DNA of 48,351 nucleotides from an uncultured Clostridia bacterium (GCA_944382845.1 CALWNN010000064.1:1-48351), one strand, 5' to 3'. Positions 25,375-34,452 are shown, counted from the stretch's first letter. Numbers and translations are program-made. The notes: generated from the letters alone by a model not told the origin.

Positions 25375-25403
25375 ATTTTAACACAACCCGTCCCTATTGT
25401 CAA
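25375..25403 (-). promoter_or_regulatory. Promoter of the rplU operon
   Basis: On the minus strand: TTGACA (25403-25398), a 17-base spacer and TAAAAT (25380-25375). Confidence 0.85.
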
Positions 25404-25449
25404 GAAACGGTGCAAATTAAAATAAAGATTTACAAATTGTTTACAATTT

Positions 25450-25637
25450 AAGTCGGAGCAAAGCGTGATACAGATGTCTGCTTGTCAGCAGACAGGCTTA
25501 ATCACGTTGCAACGATTGCAATCTCCGCCGAGGAGCTTTGCTCCCCAGTTTTTCATTGGCGGATCAAGACCCCCACTGAAAAACTGAATGGAATCCTGCC
25601 GAATACTCGTCAGGGGGACATCGGCGACTTTGTTATA
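25450..25637 (+). repeat. Intergenic modular repeat A, copy 4 (longest full copy)
   Basis: Order of parts: AGTCGGAGCAAAGCGTGAT; hairpin GTCTGC/GCAGAC; CTTAATCACGTTGCAACGAT; GGAGCTTTGCTCC stem; CCCCCACTGAAAAACTGAAT; CTGCCGAATACTCGTCAG; GGGGGACATCGGCGACTT; TTATA. CGCCGA pairs with TCGGCG. Its final TTATA contains the radA stop codon on the minus strand, and its 5' end lies 47 bases upstream of the rplU -35 box. Confidence 0.88.
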
Positions 25638-27012
25638 TATTTTGAATCTCCCCGATCGCCTGTCTGATTGAAGAAACTCCGGCAATTTTAATATCGCTTT
25701 TTGAAAGATCAAGCCCTTTCAGAGCCTGTTTTGGCAGGATTATCTTTTCAAATCCCATGCGTTTTGCTTCTCGTATACGTTGCAACGCGTGAGAAATGTT
25801 TCTCAGTTCTCCCCCGAGACCTATCTCTCCGAAAGCAACTATCTTATCGTTTATAACCTTATCGGTAAGCGACGAATAGAGCGCAAGGGCAACCGGCAGA
25901 TCCGCCGCAGGCTCGTCAAGCCGCAGTCCGCCCACGATATTTATATAAACGTCAAGATTTCCGAAAGCAAATCCCAGTCGTTTTTCAAGGACCGCTATTA
26001 TCAAATACAATCTGTTGTAATCAAATCCGGTAGCCGTCCTTCTCGGAGCCGAAAATCCGCTTTTTGTCACAAGCGCCTGAATCTCTGCCATCAAAGGTCT
26101 TGAGCCCTCCATAACTGCGCTTACACAGCATCCGGAAACATCTGTAGGTCTGCCTGAAAGAAGCATCATAGAAGGATTTTCAACTTCCTCAAGCCCTGCG
26201 TTTGCCATTTCAAAGACTCCTATTTCGTTTGTTGAGCCGAAACGGTTTTTGGCGGCTCTTAATATCCTATAGGAAAGGTTTTTCTGTCCCTCAAAGTAAA
26301 GCACCGCGTCAACTATATGCTCCATTACCTTTGGTCCTGCGATAGCTCCGTCCTTGTTTACGTGACCTACAATAAACATCGGTATCTCCTCGCTTTTTGC
26401 AGTTCTCATAAAAAGAGACGTACATTCTCTTACCTGAGTTATACTTCCGGGAGCCGAAGAAATATCTCTTATACCCATTGTCTGGATAGAGTCGATAACC
26501 GCTATTTCAGGCTTTTCAGACGCTATTGTATCCGCAATAGCTTCTGCGTCTGTTTCTGCGAGAAGATAGAGGTTTTCGGTATTTACTCCAAGTCTGTCCG
26601 CACGGAGTTTTATTTGTCTTACAGACTCTTCTCCCGAAACATACAAAATAGTATGGTCCTCGCCAAGGTACTGACATATCTGAAGAAGAAGGGTTGACTT
26701 TCCTATTCCCGGCTCGCCTCCCAAAAGGACAAGGCTTCCCTTTACAAGTCCTCCGCCAAGTACTCTGTCAAGCTCTTTCATGCCTGTTTTATATCTTATC
26801 TCGTCACGGCTTGCGTCAACGGAATTTATCCCGACAATTTTTTCTGCGGCATTTGCAGCTTTTCTTGCGGCGGTCTTTGAGACCGAGCTTTTTGCCGCCA
26901 CCTCAACCTCCTCAAAGGTGTTCCAGTTTTCGCAGGAAGGGCATTTACCGTTCCATTTTGCGCTTTCATATCCGCACTGGTTGCAGACGTAAACTGTTTT
27001 GGTCTTTGCCAT
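25633..27012 (-). CDS. radA: DNA repair protein RadA
   Basis: A 459-residue recombination ATPase/helicase. N-terminal zinc finger with four cysteines (CNQCGYESAKWNGKCPSC), RecA-like core with Walker A GGEPGIGKSTLLL, the RadA-specific KNRFGSTNEIGVF motif (~residues 255-267), and a C-terminal Lon-like domain (GGLRLDEPAADLPVALAL). The gene is 9 bases downstream of pcrA. The stop codon is supplied by the end of repeat copy 4, so the extreme C-terminus (EIQNI) may have been altered by that insertion. Confidence 0.96.
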   Translation of the reverse strand: MAKTKTVYVCNQCGYESAKWNGKCPSCENWNTFEEVEVAAKSSVSKTAARKAANAAEKIVGINSVDASRDEIRYKTGMKELDRVLGGGLVKGSLVLLGGEPGIGKSTLLLQICQYLGEDHTILYVSGEESVRQIKLRADRLGVNTENLYLLAETDAEAIADTIASEKPEIAVIDSIQTMGIRDISSAPGSITQVRECTSLFMRTAKSEEIPMFIVGHVNKDGAIAGPKVMEHIVDAVLYFEGQKNLSYRILRAAKNRFGSTNEIGVFEMANAGLEEVENPSMMLLSGRPTDVSGCCVSAVMEGSRPLMAEIQALVTKSGFSAPRRTATGFDYNRLYLIIAVLEKRLGFAFGNLDVYINIVGGLRLDEPAADLPVALALYSSLTDKVINDKIVAFGEIGLGGELRNISHALQRIREAKRMGFEKIILPKQALKGLDLSKSDIKIAGVSSIRQAIGEIQNI

Positions 27013-27021
27013 AATTTCTCC

Positions 27022-29370
27022 TTAAATCTTTTTTATTCTTGCGAAATTTGCCATAAGTTTTTTTGTTCCGACCTTGTCAAAGGCAACCTCGAGCATTGTA
27101 TCTCCCGCCATATTTTTAGCGCTCACAACCATACCTTCTCCGAAGATCTTATGGGACACCCTGTCACCGGGAAGGAATTTTTCCCCTCCGGAATTTGCGG
27201 ATTGCTCTCCCGACAGAATTGCCGAACCGCCGGGAAAGGCAGATGTATTATAACTTGTTCCGGATCCTCTTCCCACTGCCGTGCCAAGTCCCTTTTGTTC
27301 CTGCTTGATTGTGTTTTCCTCAGGAAGCTCTCTTACAAATCTTGAAACTTTATTATAGCTTGTATTTCCGAATATCATTCTCGAATCGGCATAAGTAAGA
27401 TAAAGCTTTTGTTTTGCTCTTGTTACGGCAACGTAAGCCAGACGTCGTTCTTCCTCAATTGCCGAAGGGTCGTCTGTATTTCTTATTGAAGGAAAGATAT
27501 TTTCTTCAAGTCCCGTAACAAACACAACGGGATATTCAAGTCCTTTTGCGGCGTGAATTGTCATAAGCACAACGCAGTCCTCGTTTTCATCGATATTATC
27601 GGCGTCCGTGTAAAGTGAAATTTCTTCAAGAAAGCCGGAAAGAGTGGGTTCTTCCGCATTTTCCGTATAATTTGCCATAGTGGTTTTAAGTTCGTTTATG
27701 TTTTCAAGTCTTGTCTGCCCCTCGTCCCCTAAAGACTCCATATAATCTCTGTAGCCGCTTTTGTCAAGAAGCTCGTCCAACAGCTCGTCAAGCGGCAGAA
27801 ATTCCGACATTTGAGCAAGATCGTCAAACATTTGAGCAAGTCTCAGAAGCGTCGGAGCTTTTTTTGCAAGAGGAGCGAGATATTCCGACTGACGCATAGC
27901 TTCCACCGGAGTTATCCCAAGACCTGCCGAGACCTGTTCAATCGCCGCAACGGTTGCTTCTCCGATTTTTCTCTTAGGCTCGTTTATGATTCTTCTGAGT
28001 CTCAAGATATCGGCATTATTTGCAATTACCGAAAGATAGGCAACAACGTCCTTGATTTCCTTACGCTCATAGAATTTAAGTCCGCTAATTACTTTGTAAG
28101 GAATAGCGTTTGCGGTAAGAGCCTGTTCAATTGCGTTTGACTGCGCATTCATACGATAAAGTACGGCATGGTCGCCGTAAGCCGCTCCGTTTTTCACGTT
28201 TTCAGAAATTGTATCCGCAACAAAAGCCGCTTCGCTTCTCTGATCTGCGCTTCTATAGACGACAACTTTTTCCCCGTCGCCTGTATCCGTCCAAAGATTT
28301 TTACCTTTTCTTCCGCTGTTATTCTGAATAAGTTCATTTGCGCAGGTAAGGATATTCTGTGTGGAGCGGTAATTTCTTTCAAGCCGTATAACTCTCGCCC
28401 CCGGAAAATGTTTTTCAAAGTTAAGTATATTTTCAATATTAGCGCCTCGGAAGCTATATATAGACTGGTCGTCGTCCCCGACAACGCAAAGATTTTTATA
28501 CTTTGAAGAAATAAGAGCCGCAAATTTGTACTGAACATGGTTTGTATCCTGATACTCGTCTATCATAACATACTTATACAAATTCTGATAGTGGTCGAGA
28601 ACGTCGCTGTTTTCCTCAAAAAGTCTGACAGTAAAATATAATATATCATCAAAGTCCATAGCGTTTGCGTTCTTAAGAGTTTTCTGGTACATCTTATAGA
28701 TCTTTGCAACGACGTTGATTTTGTATTCCCCGTGCGTATCGGAAGCGTATTCCTCCGGGGAAATCATTTTCTCCTTTTGCTTTGAAATTTCATTAAGGAT
28801 AGTTCTTGGAGGAAATGTCTTATCAGAAAGGTTCAGGTCTTTTAATATCGCCTTGATAATTCTCAATGAATCGTCTGTATCATAGATTACAAAACCGGAG
28901 GAAAAACCGATCTTGTCGTGTTCTCGTCTTAAAATTCTCAAGCAGGCAGAGTGAAAGGTTGCGGCGCATATTCCCTCTCCCCTTTCGGCAAGGAGTCCTT
29001 CAAGTCTTGCCTTAAGTTCGTTTGCCGCCTTATTTGTAAAAGTTATTGCAAGTATATTCCACGGATTTACGCAGTTTATCCCAACAATTTCAGAAAGCGT
29101 TATCCCACTTGTTTCTCTTCCGTCAATATAATCCCTGAGAAACTTTCTTTGTTCTTCCGAATAAGCGTTGTCCGGGATATCGATTTCATAAGCGTTTCCG
29201 AAATATATCATATCAGCAATCCTGTTTACAAGCACAGTTGTTTTTCCGCTTCCCGCCCCTGCAAGAACAAGGAGCGGACCTGTTACTTGAAACACCGCTT
29301 TTTTCTGCATATCATTCATTTTGCCGAAAAACTTCTCAAGTGCAGCTTTTTTAAGAGCGTTATCTGTCAT
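27022..29370 (-). CDS. pcrA: ATP-dependent DNA helicase PcrA/UvrD
   Basis: SF1A 3'-5' helicase of 782 residues. Walker A is GAGSGKTTVLVNRI; also visible are FTNKAANELK (Ia), DEYQDTN (II), GDDDQSIYSFRGA (III), RNYRST (IV), MTIHAAKGLEYPVVF (V) and VAVTRAKQKLYLTYA (VI). The C-terminal ~60 residues form the RNA-polymerase-binding Tudor-like segment (GDRVSHKIFGEGMVV). I chose ATG 29370 (MTDNALKK) with GGAAAG upstream; an ATG ten codons earlier is possible. Confidence 0.95.
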   Translation of the reverse strand: MTDNALKKAALEKFFGKMNDMQKKAVFQVTGPLLVLAGAGSGKTTVLVNRIADMIYFGNAYEIDIPDNAYSEEQRKFLRDYIDGRETSGITLSEIVGINCVNPWNILAITFTNKAANELKARLEGLLAERGEGICAATFHSACLRILRREHDKIGFSSGFVIYDTDDSLRIIKAILKDLNLSDKTFPPRTILNEISKQKEKMISPEEYASDTHGEYKINVVAKIYKMYQKTLKNANAMDFDDILYFTVRLFEENSDVLDHYQNLYKYVMIDEYQDTNHVQYKFAALISSKYKNLCVVGDDDQSIYSFRGANIENILNFEKHFPGARVIRLERNYRSTQNILTCANELIQNNSGRKGKNLWTDTGDGEKVVVYRSADQRSEAAFVADTISENVKNGAAYGDHAVLYRMNAQSNAIEQALTANAIPYKVISGLKFYERKEIKDVVAYLSVIANNADILRLRRIINEPKRKIGEATVAAIEQVSAGLGITPVEAMRQSEYLAPLAKKAPTLLRLAQMFDDLAQMSEFLPLDELLDELLDKSGYRDYMESLGDEGQTRLENINELKTTMANYTENAEEPTLSGFLEEISLYTDADNIDENEDCVVLMTIHAAKGLEYPVVFVTGLEENIFPSIRNTDDPSAIEEERRLAYVAVTRAKQKLYLTYADSRMIFGNTSYNKVSRFVRELPEENTIKQEQKGLGTAVGRGSGTSYNTSAFPGGSAILSGEQSANSGGEKFLPGDRVSHKIFGEGMVVSAKNMAGDTMLEVAFDKVGTKKLMANFARIKKI

Positions 29371-29504
29371 AAAATCTTTCCTTTCATTTTTTAAAAGCAC
29401 TTTTTATTGTAGCACATTTTTTTCTTTTTGTCATCTGTTTTTTCTTTCACATACAGGTCTTTACATCTTGAAGACCAAGCATCACAAAGTGCCTCCAAAA
29501 GTAT

Positions 29505-29590
29505 AAGAAAACGCAGATTGCCCCGTGTCTCCTTTGGCGGCACGGGGCGGGTAAACAGGGAACGCAACCTAAGGTTGCAAAAGCAGTTTA
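29505..29590. repeat. Intergenic repeat B, copy 1 (putative)
   Basis: Contains a GCCCCGTG / CACGGGGC stem, a GCAACC/GGTTGC stem, and the tail GGGCGGGTAAACAGGGAACG then GGTTGCAAAAGC, which resembles the tail of a block at 36190-36295. The gap between pcrA and the AEC gene (29371-29649) otherwise holds no supported gene; a 76-codon minus frame over it looks fortuitous. Confidence 0.45.
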
Positions 29591-29649
29591 AAGCAAAATC
29601 AAAACGTCTCTTTGTCATCATAATTATTTTAACAAGATTTTGCAGACTA

Positions 29650-30579
29650 TCAGAATATCGCTTGCTGTATAAAAATTACTGCCGGCATGGTCAGTACTGA
29701 CAGAATAGTAGTAACCGCAAAAATTTCAGCGGCATAAACTGCGTTTTTATCGTATCTTACGGCAAACATTGTTCCCATAGTTGCGGTAGGACAGCAAAAA
29801 GCAAGCACGGTCGCAAGTTCAGCCATTTCGCTTATTTCAAACGGTATCAGAGTAAAAAGCCACAGGCATAAAACAGGAAAGACCAAAAGCTTAAGCAGAC
29901 AGACAAAGTATATCCTCGGCTTTGATATCGCTTTAAGTATGCTTGTCTGCGCAATGATAACTCCCGCAACTATCATGGCAAGAGGCGCAACAGAGCTGCT
30001 CAAAGTAGAGCAGGCGGAATATATCATTTCAGGAAGTTGAATTTTTAGCACAAAGAACAAAAATCCAATAAAAGTTGCGATTATTGTAGGATTTGTAACT
30101 ATCTTTTTTAAATTCATCTGGCTTTTGTCCCCGGAAATCAGAGTTACTCCATGAGTCCACACAAGTATGTTAAATACGGTATTGAAAGCAGTAATATAAA
30201 AAACTCCTTCGTTTCCGAAAAGCACTTTTGCAATAGGTATTCCCATAAATCCGCAGTTTGAATATATCACTGAGAAAATTTCAGTTGCTCGTGACGCATT
30301 ATCTCCTCCGCGTACAAGAAGCATTGCTCCGATGATAAACAAAACATACCCTATAGTAGAAAGCGCAAAAGTTGTTCCAAGTCCCGAAAGAAGCTTCATT
30401 GAAAATTCCTGTTGATATGAAACAAAAATAAGAACAGGATTTATAACATAAAGAACAAGGTTTGAAATGCCCTTGTTGGACGTATCGGTAATAAGTCCTG
30501 TTTTGTGGCACATTATCCCGATACAAAGATACAAAAGCATTATAACTACCTGTTGAAGCAAAATCACTGCAAGTTCCAT
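29650..30579 (-). CDS. AEC-family transporter (auxin efflux carrier type)
   Basis: A 309-residue membrane protein with about ten spans in two inverted halves. Characteristic features are the N-terminal IMCHKTGLITDTSNKGISNL segment, a central IYSNCGFMGIPIAKVLFG span, and the C-terminal LAFCCPTATMGTMFAVRY. Bacterial members move organic acids or unknown metabolites. No adjacent gene reveals the substrate. Confidence 0.9.
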   Translation of the reverse strand: MELAVILLQQVVIMLLYLCIGIMCHKTGLITDTSNKGISNLVLYVINPVLIFVSYQQEFSMKLLSGLGTTFALSTIGYVLFIIGAMLLVRGGDNASRATEIFSVIYSNCGFMGIPIAKVLFGNEGVFYITAFNTVFNILVWTHGVTLISGDKSQMNLKKIVTNPTIIATFIGFLFFVLKIQLPEMIYSACSTLSSSVAPLAMIVAGVIIAQTSILKAISKPRIYFVCLLKLLVFPVLCLWLFTLIPFEISEMAELATVLAFCCPTATMGTMFAVRYDKNAVYAAEIFAVTTILSVLTMPAVIFIQQAIF

Positions 30580-30616
30580 AGCCCTATCTGTCCTCTTCCC
30601 TTTTTATCAAAAATTA

Positions 30617-30640
30617 CGGACAGGCTTTTTCACCTGTCCG
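30617..30640 (-). terminator. Terminator of the panT-coaX transcript
   Basis: CGGACAGG / CCTGTCCG, an 8-bp perfect stem, followed on the minus strand by TAATTTTTG, 22 bases past the S-component stop. Confidence 0.85.
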
Positions 30641-30661
30641 CAGTCTTAAATCGCCTTTTGA

Positions 30662-31291
30662 TCAGGCGTTTGTTTTCTTTGAAATAACCACCGACAACGC
30701 CTTGCTGAGTGCGGCTCCGACTACAAAGCATACACCGGCTTCAATAAGTCCGTTTACTCCCACAAAAGCTGCAAGGAATTTTCCGAACGAATCAACAGGA
30801 AGTCCCCAGCCCGTCATTTCTGAAATGAATGTATTGTTGTTCCAGAAGAAAACGAGGATTGAAAGCATGAAGAAAATCGTGTTGAAAAGCGCGCCGGAAA
30901 CGGTAGCTCCGCAAAATGAAACAATGCCTGTTCTGTCTATCTTGTTAAGCCCCCTGAAAACAAGTCCGGCTAAAAATCCGGCAAGTATTCTCGGAACAAG
31001 GCACATAATAAACGTAAGCACAGGATTTATGGTCATAAGAAATGTTCCGAACGCACTCATTCCGAAGCACTGTATAAAACTTGTTATACCGAATACTCCG
31101 CCTAAAATCGCACCGCCTACAGGTCCTACGATAATCGCGCCGATAACTACGGGGATCATATTGAATGTGATCTCGATAGCCCCCACCTTCATGTATCCCA
31201 AAGGAGTAAACGCCATAAGTACAAGTACTGCGGTAAGAACCCCAAGCGTGGTGAGTCTGACAACTTTGTTGTGGTTTTGTGTGTTTGACAT
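30662..31291 (-). CDS. panT: ECF transporter S component, pantothenate type
   Basis: A 209-residue membrane protein with about six spans. The N-terminal block VGAIEITFNMIPVVIGAIIV followed by GPVGGAILGGVFGITSF matches the PanT/riboflavin-like S-component layout. It lies 70 bases downstream of coaX, whose product phosphorylates pantothenate, which supports a pantothenate substrate. No ATPase or T gene is adjacent, so it would use the shared ECF module encoded elsewhere. Confidence 0.8.
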   Translation of the reverse strand: MSNTQNHNKVVRLTTLGVLTAVLVLMAFTPLGYMKVGAIEITFNMIPVVIGAIIVGPVGGAILGGVFGITSFIQCFGMSAFGTFLMTINPVLTFIMCLVPRILAGFLAGLVFRGLNKIDRTGIVSFCGATVSGALFNTIFFMLSILVFFWNNNTFISEMTGWGLPVDSFGKFLAAFVGVNGLIEAGVCFVVGAALSKALSVVISKKTNA

Positions 31292-31361
31292 AAATAAATC
31301 TCTCCTTGCTGCTGTTCAGGCAAATCTATTATTCCCGATACAGCGCTTAATATTTAGGAAG

Positions 31362-32135
31362 CTATTCAGCCGTATTCTTTTTGTAAATTTCGTAAAGCCC
31401 GTCAAGAAGAAGATTTTCTTCAACATAGACCTTTCTTCTGCAATGTCCCGCAATAATTTTTGCAAGTCCTCCTGTTACGATGACCACAGCGTTTTCGCCA
31501 AGCGCCTCGCGGTATCTGTCTATCATGCCCTCCATCATAGCAGCGTTTCCAAGCACGACTCCCGATGTCATACAGTCGACTGTATTTCCCCCGATAACAA
31601 TATCGTTTTTCATTTCAAGACTTATATCGGGAAGCTGAGCTGTGCCCTTGGAAAGTGCCTGAAGAGAAAGTCTGATTCCAGGCATTATGGAGCCTCCAAG
31701 CATTTCGCCTTTGGAATTGATTGCGGAAATTGTCGTTGCGGTACCCATGTCAAAAATTATCATTGGCGGCTCGTACTTATGAAGCGCCCCTACTGCGCCG
31801 CAAACAAGGTCGGCGCCAAGAATCGCAGGGTTGTCGATCTTAATATTCAGCCCGGTCTTTATTCCGGGTCCGACAACAAATACTCTGCATTTCAAAAGCT
31901 TTTTCACGGCAGCTTTAAGGGTGTGCATAAGAGGTGGAACGACTGTCGATATGATAGCACCGTCAAACTGACTTGGCTTATAACCGTTGAGTCTTATGAT
32001 GTTGTCAAATTCAATCGCATACTGATCCTCCATTTTCAAGACTTCAGTTGCAACTCTCGAAGTGAATTTGAGCTTATCGTTTTCAAAAGCGCCAAGAACG
32101 ATATTGGTGTTTCCTACATCAACAGTAAAGATCAT
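31362..32135 (-). CDS. coaX: Type III pantothenate kinase
   Basis: First step of CoA synthesis from pantothenate. 257 residues from ATG 32135 (GGAGG 9 bases upstream; a longer frame continues upstream without family similarity). It shows the ASKHA phosphate-binding start FTVDVGNTNIVLGAF, the GPGIKTGLNIKIDNPAILGA block, FDMGTATTISAI and the C-terminal VIVTGGLAKIIA. Cotranscribed with the panT-like gene. Confidence 0.95.
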   Translation of the reverse strand: MIFTVDVGNTNIVLGAFENDKLKFTSRVATEVLKMEDQYAIEFDNIIRLNGYKPSQFDGAIISTVVPPLMHTLKAAVKKLLKCRVFVVGPGIKTGLNIKIDNPAILGADLVCGAVGALHKYEPPMIIFDMGTATTISAINSKGEMLGGSIMPGIRLSLQALSKGTAQLPDISLEMKNDIVIGGNTVDCMTSGVVLGNAAMMEGMIDRYREALGENAVVIVTGGLAKIIAGHCRRKVYVEENLLLDGLYEIYKKNTAE

Positions 32136-32323
32136 CTTATACAGCCTCCGTTCATTTACAATAATACAGAAGATAACTTCCTCAAATATTATAACCGAAA
32201 TCATTTGAGATTGCAACAGTGATTTTTAACGTTTTTAAGCAAATTTCACTCTGTTTTTTTCACCAAGTTAAACCGAAGCAGCCGATTGTAATAATTCCGT
32301 ATCAATTTGTAACAAATTTGTAG

Positions 32324-32510
32324 TTGTATTTATTTATCGAACGTTTATAATTATATATAAAGATATAAAAACAACAAAACGGTATTTTATATTTTTGAAA
32401 CTTTTTTTGCTCATTTTTTATATTCCCGAACCGTTTACTCGGGAAAGTTCTCCTCTCCAAAATTATTTTTTTTAATTAAAGCAGCCTTCAATAGGGCTGC
32501 TTTTCTTTTT
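32324..32510 (+). ncRNA. Candidate small RNA between coaX and pyrE
   Basis: The 468-base gap 32136-32603 has no gene. On the plus strand it holds TTGTAT-16-TATAAT (32324-32351), a 7-bp hairpin TTCCCGA/TCGGGAA (32423-32445), an unpaired CU-rich stretch CTCCTCTCC (32450-32458) that could pair with ribosome sites, and a terminator AAAGCAGCC/GGGCTGCTTT with TTTTCTTTTT (32478-32510). Together these outline a ~150-nt transcript antisense to nothing. Inferred from signals only. Confidence 0.35.
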
Positions 32511-32535
32511 GGGAGTGTTTTTATCAAACCAAAAA

Positions 32536-32576
32536 ACGAAAATACAGGCCTTACCCCACAACGGATAAGACCTGCT
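32536..32576 (-). terminator. Terminator of pyrE
   Basis: CAGG-CTTA / TAAG-CCTG stem with a 9-12 base loop just past the pyrE stop, followed on the minus strand by TATTTTCGTTTTTTGG. Confidence 0.75.
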
Positions 32577-32603
32577 GTTAAAATATTCCGACCTGATTGA
32601 TCA

Positions 32604-33260
32604 TTATTTAACGCCGTACTGTTCCCTGTAAGCGTACATTTTGTCAAGATATTCCTTGCCTTCAACTATGCCGCTTTCAATAGCCTCAATTATGTCAACC
32701 ATATTTACAATAGAATAAACCCTTATGCCAAACTCGCTGTAAGCTTCCTGAACGGCTGAAAGATCGCTGTTAAGTCCCTTTTCCATTCTGTCAACAGTAA
32801 TTACCATGCCTGTGATATCAACATCGGCCGCACCCTTAAGCTTGGGAACAGACTCTTTGAGAGCCTTTCCCGAAGTCATAACGTCATCTATTATAATAAC
32901 CTTTTCACCGTCAGAAAGACTCTTTCCCACAAACATTCCGCCTTCGCCGTGGTCCTTTGCTTCCTTCCTGTCAAAGCAATAGCTAACATTGATTCCAAAC
33001 TTATTGTAAAGAGCAGTCACCGCCGATACCGCAAGAGGTATTCCCTTGTAGGCAGGTCCGAAAAGCGTTTCAACAGGAATATCGTTGTCCTTTATGCACT
33101 CAGCATAAAATTCCCCGAGCTTTGCAAGCTGTGCGCCGGTCTTGTAGTTGCCGCAATTGATAAAGTACGGAGCCTTTCTTCCGCTTTTAAGGGTAAAATC
33201 CCCAAAAGTGAGTACTCCGCTGTCAACCATGAATTTGATAAACTGCTGTTTGTAATTCAT
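32604..33260 (-). CDS. pyrE: Orotate phosphoribosyltransferase
   Basis: Converts orotate and PRPP to OMP. 218 residues. N-terminal FGDFTLKSGRKAPYFINCGN is the OPRTase signature, and the PRPP-binding loop is VIIIDDVMTSGKA (about residues 121-133). It stands apart from other pyrimidine genes, between repeat copy 5 and its terminator. Confidence 0.96.
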   Translation of the reverse strand: MNYKQQFIKFMVDSGVLTFGDFTLKSGRKAPYFINCGNYKTGAQLAKLGEFYAECIKDNDIPVETLFGPAYKGIPLAVSAVTALYNKFGINVSYCFDRKEAKDHGEGGMFVGKSLSDGEKVIIIDDVMTSGKALKESVPKLKGAADVDITGMVITVDRMEKGLNSDLSAVQEAYSEFGIRVYSIVNMVDIIEAIESGIVEGKEYLDKMYAYREQYGVK

Positions 33261-33330
33261 AAAACTATCCCCTTTTTAGATTTTTGTCAAATTAATTTTA
33301 CCATAAAAAAGCTCTTTCGTCAACTTTTCA

Positions 33331-33401
33331 TATCGGGACAAAGCGTGATAAGGATGTCTGCTTGTCGGCAGACTTACCGAATAATCGGCGACTTGGTTAT
33401 A
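33331..33401 (+). repeat. Intergenic modular repeat A, copy 5 (short form)
   Basis: Only 71 bases: TATCGGGACAAAGCGTGATA, hairpin GTCTGC/GCAGAC, hairpin CCGA/TCGG, then CGGCGACTTGGTTATA. The middle hairpins are absent. The end supplies the TAA of the flanking permease gene on the minus strand. Confidence 0.85.
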
Positions 33402-34245
33402 ACAGATTTATAACTGTTCCGGAAATAACCGCAACGGCGTAAAGCACTGCCACAATAGCTAAATTCTGTTTTAAATGCCTGTTTGTTTTAAAAAGGACTA
33501 CAAGTCCGACCCCTGCACCTGTTGAAAGTCCTGCTACAACAGAGCCAAATGACAATACACCGTCAAGAAAAAGCTGAGTTAGAATTACAGAGGATGCGCA
33601 GTTGGGAATAAACCCAATAAGAGCCGCCACAAAAGGCTGGAAAGCGGAATCTGTCATAAGAATCTTTGATATCCTGTCATCACCCACAAGTTCTATTGCG
33701 CTGTTTAAAATAATATTTACAACAAGAATAAAAAGCGCAATGCTTACGGTGTGCTTTATTGCAGAGTGCAAAACCGAATGATGTTCGCATCCGCAGTGGG
33801 CGCACAGTTCCTCAAAAGGTTTTTCTTCCATCTTACCTTTTACAAGTATCTTCAGAACAAGGTCAACAAGAATCCCCGCAACAACAGCAATCAAAACTTT
33901 GGCGGCAATAAGCTTCCAAAGGACGCCTATCCTATCAGGCTGTGAAATTATTATAGGCACCGCCTCATCGCTTGTTGAAATAAATACCGCAATGAGAGTT
34001 CCTGCTGAAATAAGCCTTCCCGCAAAAAGGTTCGCAGCCATTACCGAAAATCCGCACTGTGGAACGCAGCCGAGAATCGCTCCTCCTACTGCGCCGAAGG
34101 GTCCGAGCTTTGTAAGAGAATTAGCAAGCTTCTCAGAGCCTTTATGTTCCGCATACTCTATAAAAAGATATACAATAAACAAAAAAGGCAGTATTTTAAA
34201 GCTGTCAAGCAATGCGTCAACACACACGTCAATTACTATTTCCAT
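33397..34245 (-). CDS. Putative metal permease (ArsP_2 / putative manganese transporter type)
   Basis: A 282-residue membrane protein with eight to ten spans in two related halves: GGAILGCVPQCGFSVMAANL in the first and ALIGFIPNCASSVILTQLFL in the second. A cytoplasmic loop between them has a metal-binding-looking cluster CAHCGCEHH (~residues 147-155). These features fit the ArsP_2 family, annotated as arsenic efflux or manganese transporter. Its stop codon lies in repeat copy 5. Confidence 0.78.
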   Translation of the reverse strand: MEIVIDVCVDALLDSFKILPFLFIVYLFIEYAEHKGSEKLANSLTKLGPFGAVGGAILGCVPQCGFSVMAANLFAGRLISAGTLIAVFISTSDEAVPIIISQPDRIGVLWKLIAAKVLIAVVAGILVDLVLKILVKGKMEEKPFEELCAHCGCEHHSVLHSAIKHTVSIALFILVVNIILNSAIELVGDDRISKILMTDSAFQPFVAALIGFIPNCASSVILTQLFLDGVLSFGSVVAGLSTGAGVGLVVLFKTNRHLKQNLAIVAVLYAVAVISGTVINLL

Positions 34246-34383
34246 AATATATTTCTGCTCCTTTTAATTATTATCCTATATATATTTTAGCACGTTTTTC
34301 ATCTGAATGCAAGACATAACATGCTCATATGAATATATGTTTAATCTTGACTTGAATTAAAAAAGCATTTACAGCAAAAAACT

Positions 34384-34408
34384 CCGCTCTCTCAAAGCGA
34401 AAGAGCGG
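34384..34408 (-). terminator. Terminator of queT
   Basis: CCGCTCTTTC / GAGAGAGCGG stem followed on the minus strand by AGTTTTTTG, ~45 bases after the queT stop. Confidence 0.85.
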
Positions 34409-34452
34409 AAGATGTAAATTTGTTGTTGATTATCCAACTGACGTATAAGCTT

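Noticed and set aside
29391-29621. 76-codon minus-strand gene downstream-facing between pcrA and the AEC gene
   Set aside because: It runs through the stems of the putative repeat B and overlaps the pcrA start region; the residues look like translated repeat.
30702-32222. 506-codon plus-strand frame across panT and coaX
   Set aside because: Both minus-strand genes underneath are well supported by family motifs; the plus frame has no similarity or ribosome site.
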